From NCBI GenBank assembly GCA_016181565.1, contig JACOZA010000030.1:1-9387 (forward strand): a stretch of DNA of 9,387 bases, in the 5' to 3' direction. The stretch is from Candidatus Sungiibacteriota bacterium (GTDB lineage Bacteria > Patescibacteriota > Minisyncoccia > Sungbacterales > JACQCQ01). Made by a program: the position numbers and the translations under genes. Shown piece by piece: positions 1 through 4,894 of this stretch. The notes under the pieces were generated by a model. It did not search any database, was not told the DNA's origin, and saw only the letters and a list, made by a program, of their open reading frames with translations. Every line of letters starts with the position of its first letter. The stretch's first letter is position 1.

Positions 1-50
1 TGACTATGTCATATAAGACTGATGCTCTAACCAGGCTAAGCTACGGGCCC
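1..50 (-). tRNA. 5' half of a class I tRNA, cut by the window edge
   Basis: Read on the minus strand from position 50, the sequence starts GGGCCCG, then TA, then a D arm (GCTT paired with GAGC around a loop containing CCTGGTTA). This is the standard layout of a class I tRNA. Next comes A26, then TCAGT, which should be the 5' side of the anticodon stem, then CTTATAT, which would read as a loop with anticodon UAU (Ile). The expected partner ACTGA does not follow; the bases are GACATAGTCA up to the edge. The gene may therefore be interrupted by an intron in the anticodon loop, or the identity may be misread. The 3' half lies outside the window. The acceptor strand overlaps the end of the neighbouring minus-strand protein ORF by 15 bases. 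Confident that this is tRNA-derived; not confident of the isotype. Confidence 0.65.
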
Positions 51-425
51 AATTAAAAAGAAATAGATTTTATTCTCTTCATTTATCTGCTTGGCGCCCG
101 GGCAGTCCAGCAAGTGGTACGCTGACCCGTTTCGACTGGCGACAAAGGCGCCGTCATCTTTTGATGAGATGCTTGGCGCTTGATTCTCCGGCGACGACAG
201 CTGGCTTTCTTGAGACGCGGATCCCAAACCTTCTTTATTCGGTTCAAATATCTTTATCGGCGCTTTTGGTTTCCAGACAACCGACAAACGGCCAAGTCCG
301 AAGCTTATGGTACTGACCAGCATTATCAAGATGACCGAGAAGATTTCTCTCCAGTACTCCCCCGCCCAGGTCTTGATCTTTATAAACCACGATGCTATCA
401 TGTTTTGAGCGTTATTATACCTCAT
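36..425 (-). pseudogene. Membrane-anchored small protein with truncated C-terminal Cys/His domain
   Basis: The product is 129 aa. A hydrophobic segment at about residues 28-47 suggests an N-in membrane anchor. A polar Ser/Pro/Glu-rich linker (about 60-92) leads to a C-terminal module beginning FVASRNGSAYHLLDC with H104 and C108. Patescibacterial proteins of this style usually continue after the ENKIYF-like segment into an Ala/Glu helix and a Gly-Tyr-x-Pro stretch with a second cysteine, resembling an Ada-type metal-binding fold (recalled from the family, not searched). Here the reading frame leaves that pattern right after ENKIYF and ends FLIGPVA within the tRNA gene, stopping at TAG. About 20 residues, including the second cysteine, appear to be missing. 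The ATG at 423-425 has no clear Shine-Dalgarno; the internal Met9 is an alternative start. It may be a decayed gene or a functional shortened protein. Confidence 0.6.
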
Positions 426-459
426 TGGTTAAAAGAGCTTCCTAAGTTACCCCACGACC

Positions 460-741
460 ATGGCCACAGCTAAATCCGCCGGCGCAGCTAAATACGGGCG
501 AGATTCAAACCCGAAGTATCTCGGGGTAAAATTGTCTGATGGCGCAAAAGCAGACGTGGGCAACATTATCATCCGTCAGCGCGGCAGGCACTATTTTGCG
601 GGCACCAATGTTCGCGCCGGCGGCGATGACACGCTCTACGCAGCGGCTTCGGGAACCGTGAAGTTCACCACGCGCCATAAGAAACGTTTCGACGGCAGCC
701 GCCGCATCGCTAAATTTGTCCACGTCATTCCCTCAAAGTAA
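460..741 (+). CDS. rpmA: Large ribosomal subunit protein bL27
   Basis: A 93-aa basic protein matching bL27, which sits at the peptidyl-transferase side of the 50S subunit, where its N-terminal tail reaches toward the P-site tRNA. Visible family signatures are GRDSNPKYLGVK (residues 14-25), NIIIRQRG (35-42), the FAGTNVRAGGDDTLYA segment (46-61), and a basic C-terminal part beginning GTVKFTTRHKKRF. The N terminus starts directly with MATAKSAG, so the cleavable extension seen in some Firmicutes is absent. The partner rplU (bL21), often just upstream, is not there; a divergent small gene lies upstream instead, and rpmA seems to be transcribed alone. No convincing Shine-Dalgarno precedes the ATG. 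A TATTAT-like -10 lies at 413-418, and a weak TTGAGC sits 3 bp from it, too close to be a proper -35. Confidence 0.95.
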   Translation: MATAKSAGAAKYGRDSNPKYLGVKLSDGAKADVGNIIIRQRGRHYFAGTNVRAGGDDTLYAAASGTVKFTTRHKKRFDGSRRIAKFVHVIPSK

Positions 742-807
742 CAGTGGAACAACAAGTAAACTCCTGCCAACATTATAAATTAATCGCATAACATTCATAA
801 CATTATA

Positions 808-841
808 GTACTAATCTTACGCTATAGCGTAGAATGTGTAC
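808..841. promoter_or_regulatory. 34-bp palindromic element, copy 1 (3' of the wHTH/Cas2-fold gene)
   Basis: GTAC at both ends encloses a perfect 14-bp palindromic core TACGCTATAGCGTA (818-831), with 6-bp inner arms TAATCT and GAATGT that pair only partly. Length, end motifs and core position are the same as in the two copies near 1490 and 1547. It lies in the AT-rich gap between the convergent ends of rpmA and the Cas2-fold gene. A minus-strand TATAAT (802-807) directly abuts it, and a CATAACATT direct repeat (787-795, 796-804) lies beside it. No U-run follows on either strand, so an intrinsic terminator is unlikely. A protein-binding site is the favoured inference. Confidence 0.7.
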
Positions 842-872
842 ATAAAAAACAACGAATGCTGATCTAAAAGAA

Positions 873-1409
873 TCAGGTGAGCGCACGGAAGAACTTCCGG
901 ACCCGATATTCCTGATTGCCTAACGAGGGTGTACGAAAGTGGATGACATGACGCTCGACATTGAATAACTCCGCGATAAAATCAACTTCGTCGGCGCAGT
1001 CAGACGGATGAACGAAAACGCTCCGATGGTATTGGCAGCAACCTAACTGCTGCAATTTGCGACGCAGAGCATCGCGAGCCGTTTTTTTATATTCAGGTAT
1101 ATCAAAGAGTATTATCGTCCATTTACCATCCCAGGGCTTCGGTAATGCAAGCTTCATTTGCTCAAATTCGAACTCTCTAAGGCGCTTTCTCCCTGATTCA
1201 GTAATCTGCAGCACAGTTTTTCTGTTGTGTGTCACAAATTCGACCATGCGGCGACCTTTGAGCCGCTGAATCACCCGTTCTAAGGAACGTTCGTTTACTT
1301 TCCCCCGCCGCTTTTGGATAAAAGGCTTCAGCGCCATCAGCGCATTTGGTACCGTCGCCGCCAGTAAAATTACAGCTCCTGTCCCGAGCACTGTGAGTAC
1401 AGCCCTCAT
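873..1409 (-). CDS. Membrane-anchored winged-helix / Cas2-fold (PaaX-like) protein
   Basis: The product is 178 aa from the ATG at 1407-1409. That start is preferred over the in-frame ATG at 1437-1439 because AGAGGAGGGG lies just before it. Residues 2-25 are hydrophobic (VLTVLGTGAVILLAATV), a likely membrane anchor. Residues about 38-83 look like a winged helix (NERSLERVIQRLKGRRMVEF, then a beta wing and an ITESGRKRL segment). Residues about 93-177 carry the Cas2/PaaX C-terminal ferredoxin-like fold: WDGKWTIILFDIPE, RDALRRKLQQLG and SVFVHP. FDIPE places D103 where Cas2 nucleases have their first-strand aspartate. PaaX proteins are HTH repressors with a Cas2-like dimer domain, and CPR genomes often hold a stand-alone relative annotated as Cas2. 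No cas genes or CRISPR array are present. Two 34-bp palindromes lie upstream and one downstream, so self-regulated DNA binding is the inferred role. Whether it keeps nuclease activity is unknown. Confidence 0.8.
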   Translation of the reverse strand: MRAVLTVLGTGAVILLAATVPNALMALKPFIQKRRGKVNERSLERVIQRLKGRRMVEFVTHNRKTVLQITESGRKRLREFEFEQMKLALPKPWDGKWTIILFDIPEYKKTARDALRRKLQQLGCCQYHRSVFVHPSDCADEVDFIAELFNVERHVIHFRTPSLGNQEYRVRKFFRALT

Positions 1410-1410
1410 C

Positions 1411-1421
1411 ACCCCTCCTCT
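1411..1421 (-). promoter_or_regulatory. Strong Shine-Dalgarno fixing the start of the Cas2-fold gene
   Basis: On the minus strand AGAGGAGGGGT precedes ATG (1407-1409) with about 4-5 bases between AGGAGG and the start codon. It is the clearest ribosome-binding site in the window and argues for the shorter 178-aa product over the 188-aa reading. Confidence 0.75.
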
Positions 1422-1473
1422 GCTTCGTATCAATTCCATGCTAACGTCTCTAGATTTAGATCCATATCCGTGT

Positions 1474-1507
1474 GTACTTATTTTATGCTATAGCGTAATA
1501 TCTGTAC
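1474..1507. promoter_or_regulatory. 34-bp palindromic element, copy 2 (operator candidate)
   Basis: GTAC ends (1474-1477 and 1504-1507) enclose the core TATGCTATAGCGTA (1484-1497), which has one mismatch to a perfect palindrome; the inner arms are TTATTT and ATATCT. The centre is 1490.5, exactly 56 bp from the centre of copy 3 (about five helical turns). Its right GTAC is also the centre of a separate perfect 16-bp palindrome ATATCTGTACAGATAT (1498-1513). It lies 65 bp upstream of the Cas2-fold gene start and covers the predicted promoter spacer. Confidence 0.7.
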
Positions 1508-1508
1508 A
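1480..1508 (-). promoter_or_regulatory. Possible promoter of the Cas2-fold gene, inside copy 2
   Basis: On the minus strand TGTACA (1503-1508, four of six to TTGACA) is followed after exactly 17 bp by TAAAAT (1480-1485, five of six to TATAAT). The palindrome core of copy 2 occupies the spacer, so a protein bound there would block RNA polymerase. The match is by consensus only; the start site would fall near 1473. Confidence 0.4.
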
Positions 1509-1529
1509 GATATGATTGCATCTCGTATG

Positions 1530-1563
1530 GTACTAATAATACGCTATAGCGTATTATTAGTAC
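1530..1563. promoter_or_regulatory. 34-bp perfect palindrome, copy 3
   Basis: All 34 bases are self-complementary: GTAC ends, inner arms TAATAA and TTATTA, core TACGCTATAGCGTA (1540-1553). The next flanking bases (G1529 and A1564) do not pair, so the symmetry ends exactly at GTAC, as in the two other copies. It is the most symmetric copy and may be the highest-affinity site, 56 bp upstream of copy 2 relative to the minus-strand gene. Confidence 0.75.
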
Positions 1564-1592
1564 AAGGAGACGAAACAACACAGTCTGGGAAT

Positions 1593-1667
1593 GGATGTAG
1601 GTTATCCATGAATGTAAGCTATTGGATGTAAGTTATCTTATGCAAGTTATCGGATGCAGATTATCTT
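1593..1667. repeat. Degenerate short tandem repeat, about five units
   Basis: Five adjoining units approximate GGATGYARRTTATC: starts at 1593 (GGATGTAGGTTATCC), 1610 (GAATGTAAGCTATT), 1624 (GGATGTAAGTTATCTT), 1640 (ATGCAAGTTATC) and 1652 (GGATGCAGATTATCTT). Unit length varies from 12 to 17 bp, and no unique spacers separate the units. The array lies between palindrome copy 3 and the 3' end of the LamG gene and has no credible coding capacity. Its function is unknown. Confidence 0.65.
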
Positions 1668-1732
1668 TTGGCGTTTCCGTTGATAAACGAGATATAATAA
1701 TGCCGAACAAGGGGCTGACGCGCTTTAAAAAC

Positions 1733-3871
1733 TTAGCGGCCCATGTTGTACAAGCGCTTAATCTCATCTGTCGTCAACACGCGGTTATAGACGCGAACAT
1801 CGTCGATTGATCCGTTAAAAGTGTCGGAGCCGTTGGTGGCCGCACCGATGATAAAACTCGTAGTGCTGTCATTCACGCGGTTGGTGCTTGCGTTGGTTGC
1901 CGTCGCATAGGTTACCTCGGACCCGTTCACATAAATACGCGCATTGGCGGCAGTCGCCGAACCATCCCAAGTGAGCACGATGTGGTACCAAGCGTCCGGT
2001 AGAACTAAATTACTATTGGAGTTGTGTATAAGATCTTGTGTATCATAATCGACTCGGAAGAAAATTCGATTGTTAGTTGCGTTAATAAGTAATTTCCAGC
2101 CGACGCAATTTGTCGCGCCGGTGCATTTGCCGACAATCCTCTTATCCCCTGTCGTCGAATCGAATTTTATCCATACGCTCACCGATAAGGCGGCGAGATT
2201 ATTCAAAATACTGGGCGTTCCAATAGATACCGAAGCACTTGAGCCGTCAAAATGCAGGGCCTGGCCGATCTTGCCCGCAATGCGCGCCGCAGCACCCGAC
2301 AATGTGCCGTCATTCCCCCGCCCGGACTGATCGGCGACTGCAGTAGTGGGAGTGCCTCCTCCCGTGGTATACATATCCATGCCGTCGAAAGACCACAAAC
2401 CCACCAGACCATCTCTCACCTTGCTGTTTTGGGAGCTGTTGACGTTGGCGTAGGCGGAGGATTTGTAGAGGGCGTAGATTTCGCCGGCCGAGAGAGCGCG
2501 GTTGTAGATACGGACTTCGTCGAGAAGACCCTTAAAGTCCTGTCCAAGATTAGAATCATTTCCTGAACTTCCAATTAAAGAGGGAGTGAAGTCACCAATT
2601 TGTGCCACATCGGAAAATAACCTATTGGCCGCACCGTTATCAATATATAAATCTACTTTATTAGAAGCATCACGCGTAACTACGATAAAATGCCACGCAT
2701 CTTGAGACGGCAATGCAATTGTATTATCAGATGACGAAACTACCCTAATAAAGAATTTGCTTGATGCTGCACCGATTTTTTGCGTTACACCATCCCCAGG
2801 AACATCTAAACCAATGGCCATTCTTGTACTAACATTATCAGCATTCTTCCACCAAAGAGAAACCGCAAATTGTCCTGAAAGTGTGGTGGTAGCAATATCC
2901 ACATAATCATTCACCCCGTCAAAATTGAGCGCGTTGCCGCGTTTGCCGATCACCTGTGTGGGGCCGCCTGTAAGCACCCCGTCATTGCGATTCCCGCTCG
3001 AATCCCCCGCATAAGGCGTACTGGTTGCTTCATTAAACGACCAATAACCGACAAGGCCGAGATTTGGCGCCTGTTTATGGGTAACGGCACCAGACTTATA
3101 TAACGCGAGGACCTCGCTGGCCGAAAGCACGCGATTATAGATGCGGACTTCATCAATCACACCATCAAAGGTGCCATCCTCGCTGGCGGTGTTCCCAATC
3201 TGGGCGGCCACCGCATTCGCCGTAAATCCGGCAAATGCACAGGAAGCGCTGCAGCTGATCGATACTTCGGCACCGTTAACATATATCTTAGGAAAAAGAG
3301 AACCGTCGTAGGTGACGACCACGTGCTGCCATAGTCTGGTTGATATGGCGTTGGCTTGGGCGTTACGTGTCGTACTATCATGAGTCACGGCAACGGTCGT
3401 CGAGCCATTGGCTGTCAAAATATTCAACTGCAAGCCGGTGGCACCGGAATTTCGCTTATCATAAATTCGCCCCGCCGATCCCTCCCCCGCCGAACCGGCA
3501 TACACCCAGGCGCTAATGGTATACGTCCCCAATCCGTCGAAGGCGTTGACATCCTCCAGGCTGACTCTGTCATCCACTCCGTCAAAATTCAGGGCTTGGC
3601 CGCGCCTGCCTTGCGCCCAGGTTGGCCCGCTTGTCAGCAGGCCGGTATTGCCGTTGCCAGAGAAATCCCCGGCGTAACTTCCGCTCCCCTCATTCATCGG
3701 CCAGTAGCCGAGAAGACTCAGGTTTGACGGAGAGGGCTTAGTCAGCAGAGCAGCATGCGCCGATCTTGGCGCAGCTAAATTGAAAAATAAAAATGAAAAA
3801 CTAAAAAGTGCAATCAAAAACGCAAAATTGTGCGACTTTTTAACTTCTACTTGTTGTTTTTCTTTTTTCAT
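1733..3871 (-). CDS. Secreted protein with three LamG-type (concanavalin A-like) domains
   Basis: The product is 712 aa. The lysine-rich N terminus, hydrophobic core (about residues 16-33) and AHA at 38-40 form a signal peptide, probably cut before ALLTKP. Three LamG-like jelly-roll domains follow at about 52-261, 271-472 and 487-710. Each opens with a GYW or GLW motif (GYWPMNEGSG, GYWSFNEATS, GLWSFDGMDM), has a Gly-Asn-rich turn and an LNFDGVDD-like strand, and closes with a repeated motif: EVRIYNRVLS, EVRIYNRALS and DVRVYNRVLT, followed by LALYKS-like ends. Such domains bind carbohydrates or proteins outside the cell. There is no C-terminal membrane segment or sorting signal; the protein ends shortly after the third domain. 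The gene starts 2 bp after the four-helix-bundle gene, so it is probably the last cistron of the surface operon. No catalytic glycosidase motif was recognised, so adhesion is a better guess than hydrolysis. Confidence 0.9.
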   Translation of the reverse strand: MKKEKQQVEVKKSHNFAFLIALFSFSFLFFNLAAPRSAHAALLTKPSPSNLSLLGYWPMNEGSGSYAGDFSGNGNTGLLTSGPTWAQGRRGQALNFDGVDDRVSLEDVNAFDGLGTYTISAWVYAGSAGEGSAGRIYDKRNSGATGLQLNILTANGSTTVAVTHDSTTRNAQANAISTRLWQHVVVTYDGSLFPKIYVNGAEVSISCSASCAFAGFTANAVAAQIGNTASEDGTFDGVIDEVRIYNRVLSASEVLALYKSGAVTHKQAPNLGLVGYWSFNEATSTPYAGDSSGNRNDGVLTGGPTQVIGKRGNALNFDGVNDYVDIATTTLSGQFAVSLWWKNADNVSTRMAIGLDVPGDGVTQKIGAASSKFFIRVVSSSDNTIALPSQDAWHFIVVTRDASNKVDLYIDNGAANRLFSDVAQIGDFTPSLIGSSGNDSNLGQDFKGLLDEVRIYNRALSAGEIYALYKSSAYANVNSSQNSKVRDGLVGLWSFDGMDMYTTGGGTPTTAVADQSGRGNDGTLSGAAARIAGKIGQALHFDGSSASVSIGTPSILNNLAALSVSVWIKFDSTTGDKRIVGKCTGATNCVGWKLLINATNNRIFFRVDYDTQDLIHNSNSNLVLPDAWYHIVLTWDGSATAANARIYVNGSEVTYATATNASTNRVNDSTTSFIIGAATNGSDTFNGSIDDVRVYNRVLTTDEIKRLYNMGR

Positions 3872-3873
3872 CT

Positions 3874-4245
3874 TTATCTTTTATTTTTCAAGGTCATTAG
3901 ACTCGAGCCAAGGATATTTGCTATCTGGATTAATTCGTCCAATACCACCTGAACCTGATTTTGATCAGCCTTCTTTGTATCACGCAGCAGTGCGAGCCAG
4001 TATTTACTCTCATTTGCTGACTTCAAAGCATGATGAAGGTAATTAATGAAATCTTTGCGTGAAGAAGCAGCTTGCGCCTCTATGTAATTGGCGGCCACGC
4101 TTGTACCGCTTCGCAGCAATTGGTTAGAGATAACATCCGAGCTACGTTCTTTGGACAAATGGTCAAGCATACCAATTAGTCGCAGAGTCCATTGATACAT
4201 TCTCTGTTTGAGTTCAGTTTTGAAATTATCCTTGTCGCTTTTCAT
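3874..4245 (-). CDS. Four-helix-bundle protein (23S rRNA intervening-sequence family)
   Basis: The product is 123 aa from the ATG at 4243-4245. A longer in-frame reading from 4314 would overlap the upstream gene by 47 bp, while the chosen start has AAAAAGG about 11 bases upstream and gives the family's usual length. Amphipathic helices carry the family signature: QLLRSGTSVAANYIEAQAA at 42-60, KDFINYLHHALKSANESKYW at 64-83, and a C-terminal helix VVLDELIQIANILGSSL. The family was named after ORFs within rRNA intervening sequences, but it is widespread as free-standing genes of unknown biochemical function, including in CPR genomes. It sits between the PsbP-like and LamG genes with gaps of 22 and 2 bp, so it is co-transcribed and translated with them. 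No rRNA sequence is present nearby. Role in this operon unknown. Confidence 0.9.
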   Translation of the reverse strand: MKSDKDNFKTELKQRMYQWTLRLIGMLDHLSKERSSDVISNQLLRSGTSVAANYIEAQAASSRKDFINYLHHALKSANESKYWLALLRDTKKADQNQVQVVLDELIQIANILGSSLMTLKNKR

Positions 4246-4267
4246 TTTTAGATTTGCCTTTTTAAAT

Positions 4268-4879
4268 TTAGTCAAATCTCCACGTTTGCAAAATCCCCGC
4301 CAGTTCCTTGTCAAAGGCTGCCGGCGCTGTAATTTGGTAAAGATTGCCGCCCCTGACCATCCAGACCTCGCGCGTTTTGCCCAAACCCGGATCGTCGCCC
4401 CAGAAGATTAAAACATGCAGGTTTTGGCCGATCACCGCTTCTTGCGGCTCGCCAACGGTCAAATCAGGAATATCTCGATGAATGCGATCAGATGTTAAGA
4501 CCTGATCGGGCTCGTCGAAGGGCGTGATCGATACCTGAAAACCGGTCGTGCTTAACCCGCTCACTGTTTTCTGTACGATAATGGCTATCCCCTTTTCTCC
4601 GGGCACCTTGCCTATGGTCAAATCATCGGGATAGTCAAAACTGAAACCATAGTCCGGATCGGTGTATGTTTTTCTTGTTCTTGAGCCGGCACTTATACCG
4701 CCCCGAGGATCTTTATCAGACCATCCAGCATCTGGCGCCTGACGCGTACTCGTACCCGCAAGCGTAGGCAGGACATTCCAAGAAGCGGGTGTCTTGAACC
4801 AAAGCACCACGGCGCCAAGAACCGCGAGGGCGCCGATGAGACTAAGACTGATAATGGCCGCGCGAGACATAAGAAGCAT
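4268..4879 (-). CDS. Membrane-anchored PsbP/Mog1-like domain protein
   Basis: The product is 203 aa. Residues about 6-28 are a hydrophobic anchor, and the rest is probably extracytoplasmic. After a low-complexity linker (about 35-70) the segment TYTDPDYGFSFDYPDDLTI (71-89) opens a domain that ends YQITAPAAFDKELAGILQTW (181-200) plus RFD. A Y-x-x-x-x-YGFSF-x-YP opening and a closing Trp-x-Phe strand are typical of the PsbP-like/Mog1-like alpha-beta sandwich common in CPR envelope proteins. The exact family is inferred from these ends only. The first ATG (4877-4879) has no Shine-Dalgarno; Met4 (4868-4870) is equally possible. The gene begins 15 bp after the stop of the giant repeat protein, across an AT-rich gap with an 8-base T run but no hairpin, so co-transcription is likely. 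It may be an accessory or anchoring factor for the surface proteins beside it. Confidence 0.7.
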   Translation of the reverse strand: MLLMSRAAIISLSLIGALAVLGAVVLWFKTPASWNVLPTLAGTSTRQAPDAGWSDKDPRGGISAGSRTRKTYTDPDYGFSFDYPDDLTIGKVPGEKGIAIIVQKTVSGLSTTGFQVSITPFDEPDQVLTSDRIHRDIPDLTVGEPQEAVIGQNLHVLIFWGDDPGLGKTREVWMVRGGNLYQITAPAAFDKELAGILQTWRFD

Positions 4880-4894
4880 GCGAAAAAAAATATT

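Noticed and set aside
180..473. 97-aa plus-strand ORF overlapping the start of rpmA
   Set aside because: It is antisense to the membrane-anchored gene, has no recognisable motif and runs into rpmA in another frame.
808..841. Rho-independent terminator between the convergent genes
   Set aside because: The inverted repeat could fold in RNA, but no U-run follows on either strand, and the same element occurs upstream of the gene twice.
873..1439. A CRISPR-Cas locus, suggested by the Cas2-like fold
   Set aside because: No cas1 or other cas gene and no array with equal repeats and unique spacers is present. The winged helix and the FDIPE context fit PaaX-like proteins better.
1530..1563. loxP- or Xer-type recombination site because of the 34-bp length
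   Set aside because: Such sites have an asymmetric central spacer; this element is symmetric through its centre. No recombinase gene is in the window. The length match is probably coincidence.
1593..1667. CRISPR array from the short repeats
   Set aside because: Units of 12-17 bp are degenerate and directly adjoin one another without spacers.
3356..3727. 123-aa plus-strand ORF inside the LamG gene
   Set aside because: It is antisense to a clear three-domain gene and shows no known motif or ribosome-binding site.
3874..4314. 146-aa form of the four-helix-bundle protein
   Set aside because: The extra 23 residues overlap the upstream gene by 47 bp and do not fit the family; the internal ATG at 4243-4245 has a ribosome-binding site and gives the normal length.
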